The position numbers were made by a program, and so were the translations under genes. A stretch of 7,905 nucleotides of DNA, from the NCBI GenBank assembly GCA_913049525.1, contig CAJWYZ010000061.1:1-7905 (forward strand). Direction: 5' to 3'. The notes beneath the pieces are model-generated. The model was not told the origin of the DNA and ran no database searches. It saw only the letters and a list, made by a program, of their open reading frames with translations. This DNA comes from an uncultured Fidelibacterota bacterium. GTDB lineage: Bacteria; Fidelibacterota; Marinisomatia; SCGC-AAA003-L08; D37C17. This document shows positions 1 to 6,182 of the stretch, piece by piece. The stretch's first letter is position 1. The number at the start of each line of letters is the position of its first letter.

Positions 1-34
1 AAAAAAGCCCCCAACTTATTGGGGGCTTTTATTT
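1..34 (-). terminator. Intrinsic terminator of the motor operon
   Basis: Positions 3-14 and 19-30 form a perfect 12-bp inverted repeat with a GC-rich core (GCCCCCAA pairing with TTGGGGGC) and a 4-base loop. Read on the minus strand, the hairpin ends in six T (positions 6-1), the classic Rho-independent layout, 18 bases after the stop codon of the FliG-like gene. The plus strand also has a T-rich tail (27-34), so it may stop transcription from both sides. It fixes the 3' end of the seven-gene minus-strand operon. Confidence 0.93.
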
Positions 35-48
35 AATTTAACAACCTA

Positions 49-987
49 TTACTCTTCTACTTCAGGTGCTGCTAATACATCATCAATGTTTATATCACCA
101 CTATCAATTTTTTTCTGAAGTTGATCCTTGATTTTGCCTTTTGATTCATCGATTTCCCGTTTTGATACATTGTCATCGGCGGTTTTTGGTGTGAACATGG
201 CTGCCTTCTTTCCTGGAAGATAGCCCTGTAATTTGTCAACGGTTTCAGTTTCACTATCTGCCAATGCAGTTGCCATAATTTCCAGATCAATTTCGGGGTC
301 ACCCCAAAAAGTAGCTGCAATTCCATCTGGCATAGCAACAATGTCATCAAATAAGAGGAAGTATTTTTTCACTTCTTGGAGTAATCCTGGGTTATCTAAT
401 TTCATTTGTTCTAAATATTTTTTTGCATCATCTTCCGGCATTTTACCTAACATTTCTGAAACAGATTTACCCCCACCTCGTGAAAACTTAACTGATTCAG
501 GAAGAAAAGCACATTTCTTTTTAAGCTCATTAGCAGTATGAATGATTGCTTCAAGGGGAATATCATTTAATTCGCCAGTTTGTAAAACAATTTTATTTTG
601 TTTTTCAACATTAACCTTTGACAAAAAAATCATCCTTTTTTCATTGTCAATTTGCTCTAATGCCAATGCAATTACTTTGGGTTTTTCCGGTGACAATAAT
701 ACGAAGAGCTGTTCATCATCTAAAGCTTCAAGAAATTCAAACATTTTTTCACTACTAGTTTGATCTTTATACTTGTCCTTGGAAAGCATTTTGAAATAAT
801 AATCTTCCAATACTTCCTTCTTTACAGCTGTTGGAACGGTATTTTTTAAGGTTTTGGCATGATCCCATATTTTATAAAACTCAGCTTCAGGAATATCTTT
901 AAACATATTAAGGGAAAGAGAATCTCCTAAAATATCAAAAAGGATAGCAACCTTATCATAACCCGTTAATTCTTCTTTAGTTTTCAT
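49..987 (-). CDS. FliG-like rotor (motor switch) protein, divergent
   Basis: This 312-residue protein has the length and three-part layout of flagellar FliG, the rotor protein on which MotA pushes. The N-terminal domain begins with LTGYDKVAILFDILGD (7-22), matching the FliG opening in which a conserved LTG-x-x-KAAILL-x-x-LG is expected. The middle domain (about 80-155) has SPEKPKVIALALEQID (99-114) where FliG has its EHPQ-x-IALIL-x-x-LD motif, so EHPQ is altered to EKPK. A Gly-rich hinge (RGGGKSVSEML, 170-180) leads to the C-terminal domain: DNPGLLQEVKKYFLLFDDIV (198-217) corresponds to the DPELA...MFVFEDI segment, followed by an acidic and basic helix bundle (230-300) where FliG meets MotA. 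The start lies 3 bases after the FliF-like stop, with a GGAGAAG Shine-Dalgarno inside that gene's end, suggesting coupled translation. It should bind the tail of the FliF-like protein at the inner-membrane cytoplasmic face. The family call is strong. A true flagellar role is doubtful because no other flagellar genes are nearby. Confidence 0.86.
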   Translation of the reverse strand: MKTKEELTGYDKVAILFDILGDSLSLNMFKDIPEAEFYKIWDHAKTLKNTVPTAVKKEVLEDYYFKMLSKDKYKDQTSSEKMFEFLEALDDEQLFVLLSPEKPKVIALALEQIDNEKRMIFLSKVNVEKQNKIVLQTGELNDIPLEAIIHTANELKKKCAFLPESVKFSRGGGKSVSEMLGKMPEDDAKKYLEQMKLDNPGLLQEVKKYFLLFDDIVAMPDGIAATFWGDPEIDLEIMATALADSETETVDKLQGYLPGKKAAMFTPKTADDNVSKREIDESKGKIKDQLQKKIDSGDINIDDVLAAPEVEE

Positions 988-990
988 AAA

Positions 991-2313
991 TTATTCTTCT
1001 CCAGCCTCTTCATCATCTTCATCATCTTTATTTGGATTATCCTCCAGCCATTCTTTAATGAGGGCAGATGCGCCCTCTTTTTCCCCTATGGTAAGCGACA
1101 CAGCAGTCTGCCTTAATGAGCGGAGCTCAGAACGCAGACCATCTTCATCAGGGCGAGGAGGAGGTGCAGCAGGTTCAGGGGATTCTTCTGGTTCTGCCTC
1201 GCCAGTTTCATCATCATCAGAATCATTTTCTCCTTCTTTCTTCTTATCCTTTTTTTTGTCTTTAGCTTTTTCCTTTTCTTTACTCTTTGGTTTTAAATAG
1301 ATTGTTTTCGGCTTTTTATTTCTGGCAGCCAAAAAGGTTACAACTATGAGGGCAATGATAAGTAAGATAAAAATAACAGAACCCATTATTCCCGATTTCC
1401 CCCCCCCCAGTTGCATACCCATTAGTGATTCGTCTTCCTTACCACCACCAGCTTGTTGTTTTACAATACTGAGAGTTTCATGAATTATTACAGAATCAGA
1501 TTTAATTTTACTTTCCATGACTCGTTCGAGCCGTTTTTCAGTATTGATAAATTTGAGAGAATCTTGTGATTTTTGTAATTTTTCAGCTACAATCATTTGA
1601 ACAAAACGGATTGAATCTTGCTTTGCCAGTTGTTGTATTCTCCGATGATTCAAAGATCTTTCTTCATCTCTTTCGGTGGAAACTTCATCAATTTGGCGTT
1701 CTAAATCCTCTAATATCTTATTTTGATTTGCCAAATCAGCAGCTCGTTTGTCAGCCTCTAATTTTTCAATTGCCTTTTCTAATTCATAGAGCTTAGTATT
1801 TTTGTTGTTAGCCTGAAATTGAAACTGCATAGCTTCAATTTTAATGCAATCCCCACAGTCTTTGGTTTGAGGAATTATCTTTTCTACTAAGTATTTAATT
1901 TCTTGTTTTATAGAACCTTTATTATGCAATTCTTCATCTATTCCAATAGTAACTTCAACACGTCCGATATCTAAATCATTTCCACTACGGTTTTGGTTTC
2001 TGATATTATTGGATGGCTGTGAACCTTGGTTTGATGGCAAAGTAGGCAGCCCAGGGATATATCCAACAGAAGGGCCGGCTCCAGTTTGAGGTGTAGCAGA
2101 TTTTTTCAGGGTGCCACCAACTGACGAAAATTCAATACTAACAATTACTAAAAACTTCTCCTGCCCCAACATTCGAGACACTGCAGCAGAAACCTTTTGC
2201 TGATAAGAATTTTCTATGGCAATTTTCTGTGAAAGAAGACCTGCTTGCTGGTTCCATAGAAATGCGCAGAGGGCTATTAATAAAAGATATTTACGGCCAA
2301 ATTTAATGGTCAT
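991..2313 (-). CDS. Minimal FliF-like ring/anchor protein with periplasmic coiled coil
   Basis: This 440-residue membrane protein resembles only the C-terminal half of FliF (usually about 550 residues). A basic, short hydrophobic N-terminus (4-20) looks like a signal peptide or first membrane anchor. Residues 37-63 (YQQKVSAAVSRMLGQEKFLV...) and 118-166 (RVEVTIGIDEEL... CGDCIKIEAMQF) match the two halves of FliF RBM3, separated by a Gly/Pro/Asn-rich loop (65-113) where FliF carries its beta-collar insertion. RBM1 and RBM2 are absent. A charged heptad-like stretch (172-285) predicts a long periplasmic coiled coil. A membrane helix (309-329) is followed by RNKKPK, placing the C-terminus in the cytoplasm. 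A Lys-rich, then acidic, then Pro-rich linker (332-391) leads to EKEGASALIKEWLEDN (411-426), which matches the FliG-binding tail of FliF (DPR-x-x-A-x-x-IR-x-W). AGGAG at 2321-2325, 7 bases upstream, supports the start. It presumably anchors the FliG-like protein encoded next. Confidence 0.8.
   Translation of the reverse strand: MTIKFGRKYLLLIALCAFLWNQQAGLLSQKIAIENSYQQKVSAAVSRMLGQEKFLVIVSIEFSSVGGTLKKSATPQTGAGPSVGYIPGLPTLPSNQGSQPSNNIRNQNRSGNDLDIGRVEVTIGIDEELHNKGSIKQEIKYLVEKIIPQTKDCGDCIKIEAMQFQFQANNKNTKLYELEKAIEKLEADKRAADLANQNKILEDLERQIDEVSTERDEERSLNHRRIQQLAKQDSIRFVQMIVAEKLQKSQDSLKFINTEKRLERVMESKIKSDSVIIHETLSIVKQQAGGGKEDESLMGMQLGGGKSGIMGSVIFILLIIALIVVTFLAARNKKPKTIYLKPKSKEKEKAKDKKKDKKKEGENDSDDDETGEAEPEESPEPAAPPPRPDEDGLRSELRSLRQTAVSLTIGEKEGASALIKEWLEDNPNKDDEDDEEAGEE
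1399..1408. repeat. Ten-base C/G homopolymer inside the FliF-like gene
   Basis: A run of ten C (ten G on the coding strand) encodes the end of Leu302 and Gly303-305, just before the membrane helix. Loss of one base gives a stop four codons after the run (GGA AAT CGG GAA TAA). Gain of one base gives a stop about 28 codons later. Either change would remove the membrane segment and the FliG-binding tail. This is the kind of tract that can slip and act as an on/off switch, though it could also just be a Gly-rich linker or be mis-sized by sequencing. Confidence 0.9.
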
Positions 2314-2380
2314 GGTTTTGCTCCTGTTTAAGCATAAGTAAATTTAATACATTCAAATTGTTGTATGAAAGATTGTACAA
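2314..2380 (-). promoter_or_regulatory. Motor operon's only long intercistronic gap, with small dyad
   Basis: This 67-base gap between motB and the FliF-like gene is the only sizeable spacer in an otherwise overlapping or tightly packed operon. It holds a TTGTACAA palindrome (2373-2380) directly after the motB stop, and TTGTA/TACAA arms (2361-2365, 2376-2380) that could form a weak hairpin. It ends in a good Shine-Dalgarno, AGGAG at 2321-2325. It could tune stator versus rotor expression through RNA processing or an internal promoter, but no convincing -35/-10 pair was seen and the dyad is AT-rich, so only the spacer and the ribosome site are well supported. Confidence 0.35.
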
Positions 2381-3376
2381 TTATTTTCCGGCATTTTCGT
2401 ATCTTTCAAGTCCATCTACAAATTTTTGCTGTGTAAAAATAATTTTAATACGCCGGTTTTTTGCACGAAGTTCTTTTGTTCTATTTAGGGAATCAATCAC
2501 AGAATCCATGCTGATTTCATCAAATAAGGGATTCCCATCTTTATCCATGTCAACTCCTGTATATTCAGGCTTACCACCCCTTCCCTCTACAATTTCTACA
2601 TTTTCGCCTCGCGGTTTTTGTACTGCTCCCCGCCTCATGTTTTCCCAGCTCATATCGGCAGGCCAGCGTTCAGCATAGCCATGAGAAACTAACCTTGAAG
2701 GATTTACTCCTTTATCTATAAGGTAGCTTACTACCGCAGAGGCTCTGGCAGATGACAATTCCCAGTTTGTTGGGTACATTTTTGCCACATTCCTAGTAGG
2801 CTTCACATTATCCGTATGTCCTTCTACAATAATTTGCCGATTATCAGATGGAACAGTTAAAAAACTATCTACAGCTGCATCTAAAAATCCTTTCAATTTT
2901 TCTTTAATGGCAGCCTCTCCAGCATCAAAACAGACATTCCCGTTTAATTCAACAACCGTGCCCCGGGGGTCTTTCATTTCTACTTTTGCCTCAGAAGAAT
3001 CTAATTCCATTTCTTCTATAATTTCAGCTAAATCTTCATGCATTTCATAAGATTTCGGAGGTGGCTCTTGCTGTGCCTTTAAATCCTGAATGAGGCTGTC
3101 CATATATTCTTCAATAGGCTTATCATCTATTTCTGTCACCCCTTGTTCTTTTAATTCCTGAGCTTGTTTTTCAATTTCTTCAATTTCTTCCTCTTGTTTA
3201 ACTGCCCCTGCTTCATCCCCACCCCCTTCAACAAGTCCAGCAGGATCTGAACTTGACAAAGAAAACAAAATCACAAAAAATGCAAAGAGCAGGGTGAACA
3301 TATCTGCCATGGTGCCAAAATATCCAGGCAAACCTGCACCGTTTCCATCACATAATGGACAAACCTCGTCAGCCAT
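2381..3376 (-). CDS. motB: MotB/PomB stator protein with interrupted OmpA-like domain
   Basis: This 331-residue protein is the peptidoglycan-anchored half of an ion-driven stator. A short cytoplasmic N-terminus with a CPLC pair (6-9) leads to GLPGYFGTMADMFTLLFAFF (15-34). That stretch aligns with the PomB/MotB membrane segment and places the ion-binding aspartate at Asp25. The signature that follows (VILFSLSSSDP) is also PomB-like. A charged linker (50-135) precedes the OmpA-like peptidoglycan-binding domain (about 139-314), with EGHTDN (185-190, Asp189) and NWELSSARA (204-212, Arg211). Normally GYGE-x-RP is followed closely by the N-x-x-x-x-RA-x-NRR motif. Here about 58 residues (240-297) separate GYAERWP from NRTKELRAKNRRIKI. 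That insert contains a canonical 12-position Ca-loop pattern, D276-x-D-x-D-G...E287. The gene follows motA by 5 bases with a weak ribosome site (GATGAAG). Its partner is the adjacent MotA. The coupling ion cannot be settled from sequence, though the PomB-like N-terminus leans towards sodium. Confidence 0.93.
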   Translation of the reverse strand: MADEVCPLCDGNGAGLPGYFGTMADMFTLLFAFFVILFSLSSSDPAGLVEGGGDEAGAVKQEEEIEEIEKQAQELKEQGVTEIDDKPIEEYMDSLIQDLKAQQEPPPKSYEMHEDLAEIIEEMELDSSEAKVEMKDPRGTVVELNGNVCFDAGEAAIKEKLKGFLDAAVDSFLTVPSDNRQIIVEGHTDNVKPTRNVAKMYPTNWELSSARASAVVSYLIDKGVNPSRLVSHGYAERWPADMSWENMRRGAVQKPRGENVEIVEGRGGKPEYTGVDMDKDGNPLFDEISMDSVIDSLNRTKELRAKNRRIKIIFTQQKFVDGLERYENAGK

Positions 3377-3381
3377 TTATA

Positions 3382-4194
3382 TTAATCTTCATCCGTGAAT
3401 CTGTCTTTTCTTGCCAGGAATGCATTTAGCCGTTCTTGTACCATAATAGGGTGAACCTTATCATATAGTAACATAGCTGCTTCTAAATGCAGGGCACTTT
3501 CTACCTTTTTACCTTCATTAATATATTTTAAATGTTCTGAAAAGGGCAGAAAAAAGAAGAAGGCAAAAAGTGCTCCGTAAAGCGTAGTAATGAGTGCGAT
3601 TGCCATATTTGCGATAAGTGAAGCCATTGGGTCAGTACCGGGGGCCGCAGGCATGGTCATACCAGCTAACATGAAAATCAACCCAAATAATGTTCCGATC
3701 ATACCAAAAGATGGGGCATATTCTCCTAATTTAGCTATAGCATTTGCTGCTTTTATTTCACGCAATGCACGATATTGTTCTTTATTTTCCATAATGGTAC
3801 GGATATCATCTTTTGCCAAACCATCACTAATCATTCGACAGGCATCTTTTATACTACTAAGACGAAAAGGCATGTGTTCTGGAGTTTCATCCGCAGCTTT
3901 TGACAGCTCCCCTTTTCGTGCTAATTCAGCAAGACCAACATAGTCCTGTACCACATCTTTTAAAGTAAACCCCTGTGCACCCAAAAATACTTTTGGAAAT
4001 CCAGCAAAAGCTGCAATTACATCCTCTAAAGGGTACGCAATGCAGGTTGCGGCAATCGCCCCACCAACAACAATTGCTAAGCTAATTCCGTCCCAGAGAG
4101 AACCCATACCACCTGTCGACGCAGATCCTAGGAAGGCTGCGGTAAGTAAAATTCCAAGACCCATCACAAAACCAATGACTGCACCTAAATTCAT
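3382..4194 (-). CDS. motA: MotA/PomA stator ion-channel protein
   Basis: This 270-residue inner-membrane protein has the flagellar MotA/PomA layout: membrane helices at about 4-24, 33-54, 159-180 and 191-216, with a cytoplasmic loop of about 100 residues between helices 2 and 3. Diagnostic segments are IVVGGAIAAT (41-50), LARKGEL (91-97, the basic patch that meets FliG in PomA), APSFGMIGTLFGLI (160-173, with the channel Pro161) and MAIALITTLYGA (197-208), followed by FLP (Pro217). Threonines at 168 and 203-204 match polar positions of sodium-type PomA, which is suggestive but not decisive because some proton MotAs share them. The loop and length exclude the shorter ExbB/TolQ layout. The start overlaps the stop of the upstream barrel gene (ATGA, 4191-4194) and has AGGAGA at 4202-4207, so translation is coupled. 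With MotB it should form the stator that turns the FliG-like rotor encoded in the same operon. Confidence 0.94.
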   Translation of the reverse strand: MNLGAVIGFVMGLGILLTAAFLGSASTGGMGSLWDGISLAIVVGGAIAATCIAYPLEDVIAAFAGFPKVFLGAQGFTLKDVVQDYVGLAELARKGELSKAADETPEHMPFRLSSIKDACRMISDGLAKDDIRTIMENKEQYRALREIKAANAIAKLGEYAPSFGMIGTLFGLIFMLAGMTMPAAPGTDPMASLIANMAIALITTLYGALFAFFFFLPFSEHLKYINEGKKVESALHLEAAMLLYDKVHPIMVQERLNAFLARKDRFTDED

Positions 4195-5546
4195 TTAATA
4201 TTCTCCTGTATTTTTCCTATTTCTATGGGTGTGAGGCGGTTTTCATCAGATGCCTGCAACACATCATAAATTTCAGTAAATTCCGGATCTAATTGCAGAG
4301 CCACATTCCAGTTCAGTGTTGCCCGGCGGTTATCGCCCAGTTTGTAATAAATAGAACCACGCCTGCCATAAGCAATAGCTAAGTTGGGATTTAATTCAAT
4401 GGCAAAATTCACTTCGGACAAAGCATTTCTATATTCTTCATCATAGAAAAACCTCAGCGATCTGGATAAATGTCTCATTGCTTTATTTTGGCTAGATTGG
4501 CTCACCTGTTCACGTAGTAGATTTTTTCTGGTGGAGTCAACTAAAACCACTTCATTATGCTGAAGCATATTATTATAATCATTTAAGTTATCAATCATAT
4601 TATTACTTACCTTGATGGAGTCCCGCAAAGTTTCTACAACATCTGTGCAGATTAGATCATAATACAAAATAGAAGAATCCGTTTCGCCATAAATACCATA
4701 CCCTAATTGTTCATCTAACCCTAATTCTTCTATTTCATCTGCATCAAAAATTCTAGGTACATTTATACCCATTCCAAAAGTTATGGATGGTGCATCGCCT
4801 CTTAGTGCGGACCAATCATCAGTACGGTCTTCAGTAGCAAAATCACCAAAACTCTCGAAATGAGTAATGCCTAAATTAATATGAGTTGACTTTAATATGG
4901 GAATAGAAACACCTATATTTAATCCTTTACCATCAAATTCAGTCATAAAATTTGCTCCACCATTTTTTTTCAAGAAGGGAGTAGTAAAATTAAACCCTAA
5001 AAAAACCCCGATATTTTGCTTTTGATTTGAAACATACAGATGTGAATCTTCATTAATTTTTCCAGAGCCAAAACCCAAATAGGTTGCAATGGCGTAATCA
5101 TCAAAATCTTTTACACTGCTGAGAACTGCAAAAAGAGACACTCCTTTAGTGTCTAATCCATCATCATCTGCAGAATCACTGCCCTGCCTGAAAATAATAT
5201 CCTGAATTCCTGCACCTACATTCACATCTCCATATTTAAACATATTTTTTTGAAGATGAAAACCAAGTTCACCCGAATTAGCGGGATTTACCGGCCTCAC
5301 AAAAGATAGTCCATAAAGGTAGCCGGATTTTCCCATAGTGTTCACAGAAAATGCAGAACTGCTTTGGCTTGAAGATAAATATTCAGAGGATACATTAACT
5401 GCTAAGAGATTTTTATACATATTGATATCCATATTGGGAACACGCATCATATTTCCAGGCCTGGAAAATGCAACACGTGAATTTGCGTCTATTACTCCAG
5501 CCAATAAAATAAATGTAAGTGGAATTAAAAACTTTGCTCTGGGCAT
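4191..5546 (-). CDS. Outer-membrane beta-barrel protein with C-terminal TPR pair
   Basis: This 451-residue exported protein is not a family I can name with certainty. A signal peptide (1-22, hydrophobic 6-18) is followed by about 240 residues (24-265) of alternating, aromatic/Gly-rich beta-strand sequence. Examples are YLYGLSFVRPV, GELGFHLQK and GLNIGVSIPIL, typical of an outer-membrane barrel of the PorV/PorQ or YjbH-like kind. The EFDGKGLNIGV stretch (203-213) recalls the repeated DGK-x-x-N-x-G strands of such proteins. A helical linker (about 300-350) joins two TPR motifs (about 355-389 and 390-424, the second with GRRGSIYYKLGDNRRA), which would face the periplasm. It overlaps motA by 4 bases and follows the TPR gene by 3 bases, so it belongs to the motor operon. 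There is no strong Shine-Dalgarno; the start is set by the signal peptide. It may give the motor an outer-membrane contact, which is inference. Confidence 0.75.
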   Translation of the reverse strand: MPRAKFLIPLTFILLAGVIDANSRVAFSRPGNMMRVPNMDINMYKNLLAVNVSSEYLSSSQSSSAFSVNTMGKSGYLYGLSFVRPVNPANSGELGFHLQKNMFKYGDVNVGAGIQDIIFRQGSDSADDDGLDTKGVSLFAVLSSVKDFDDYAIATYLGFGSGKINEDSHLYVSNQKQNIGVFLGFNFTTPFLKKNGGANFMTEFDGKGLNIGVSIPILKSTHINLGITHFESFGDFATEDRTDDWSALRGDAPSITFGMGINVPRIFDADEIEELGLDEQLGYGIYGETDSSILYYDLICTDVVETLRDSIKVSNNMIDNLNDYNNMLQHNEVVLVDSTRKNLLREQVSQSSQNKAMRHLSRSLRFFYDEEYRNALSEVNFAIELNPNLAIAYGRRGSIYYKLGDNRRATLNWNVALQLDPEFTEIYDVLQASDENRLTPIEIGKIQENIK

Positions 5547-5549
5547 TCT

Positions 5550-6182
5550 TTAATGTTGGTTTAATATCCGCGTTTTGATTTTAGCCGACATGAAATAATC
5601 GCTTTCAGGATAAAAGGAAATAAGTTTTATATAATTACTTTTCGCGTTTTTGATATCTCCTATTGATTCATAAATCATTGCTATTAAGAGATAAAGTTCA
5701 TCGCTTTCGTTTTGTTTGAGTAATGAAAGTACTTGGGCTTTGGCTTTGTCAAGGTAACCAGTCCGGTAGTAGGCCACCGCAAGTAAATAGTTTAAACTTT
5801 CTCTATTTCGTTTTGAGAGCATGCTCAAATCTCTTTGGTAAAGAATCTCAATTACATGTTGATAATTATTATTAAAATAAGATTTTTCTGCTGCTAATTT
5901 AATTTGGTTAATACTAATTTCAACTGAGTCACTTATCAATTGGCTAGATTTTTTCGACAGCAATGTTTTTTTCACAGGGGGTATAAATGGATCTGTAATG
6001 ACGGCATTTATTTTTGCACGAGTCTTTTTTTCTTTAGATGATAACGGATGGGGAGCCTCTTTGACATTCTGAATTTCAGATGGAGTAATTACAACGCCCA
6101 AATCCCATAGCACCTCATTTGTAAATCCCATTGAATAGAATAATCCAATGCTAACGCACAAAACAAATTTGTTAACCGTCAT
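5550..6182 (-). CDS. Small exported TPR protein
   Basis: This is a 210-residue protein when started at the ATG at 6180-6182. That start is preferred over an upstream in-frame ATG (6227, 15 residues longer) because it has TGGAGT at 6187-6192, 5 bases upstream. It also begins a clean signal sequence (MTVNKFVLCVSIGLFYSMGF), while the longer form would bury it. The gene overlaps the lipoprotein gene by 11 bases. After the export signal comes a basic and Pro-rich linker (about 40-80), then at least three TPR-like helix pairs (95-122, 127-160, 161-194; for example LLAVAYYRTGYLDKAKAQV and LLIAMIYESIGDIKNAKSNY), ending with a YPES turn. It probably acts as a periplasmic scaffold within the operon product set. 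No more specific family was recognised. Membrane anchoring instead of cleavage is possible. Confidence 0.78.
   Translation of the reverse strand: MTVNKFVLCVSIGLFYSMGFTNEVLWDLGVVITPSEIQNVKEAPHPLSSKEKKTRAKINAVITDPFIPPVKKTLLSKKSSQLISDSVEISINQIKLAAEKSYFNNNYQHVIEILYQRDLSMLSKRNRESLNYLLAVAYYRTGYLDKAKAQVLSLLKQNESDELYLLIAMIYESIGDIKNAKSNYIKLISFYPESDYFMSAKIKTRILNQH

Noticed and set aside
90..763. Other-frame ORFs at 90-350 (minus) and 233-541, 542-763 (plus)
   Set aside because: They lie entirely inside the FliG-like gene, show no domain signature and have low-complexity or biased composition: shadows.
1058..3943. Plus-strand ORFs at 1058-1300, 1566-1796, 2358-2678 and 3590-3943
   Set aside because: They are antisense to the FliF-like, MotB and MotA genes. 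The first is Ser-rich from the Glu/Asp/Lys-rich linker read backwards. None has a ribosome site or a recognisable family.
2381..4194. Zorya-type anti-phage defence (ZorA/ZorB are MotA/MotB relatives)
   Set aside because: The MotA here has no long cytoplasmic C-terminal tail, no ZorC/D/E-like genes are near, and the partners are FliF-like and FliG-like rotor proteins.
2381..4194. TolQ-TolR or ExbB-ExbD energy-transfer pair
   Set aside because: MotA has four membrane segments with the flagellar-type 100-residue loop and ARKG patch. MotB has a full OmpA-like domain, unlike the small TolR/ExbD.
49..4194. Ordinary flagellar gene cluster
   Set aside because: Only rotor and stator parts are present, FliF is truncated in architecture, and the operon closes with a terminator. 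The genome outside the window could still hold a flagellum, so this is a rejection for the window only.
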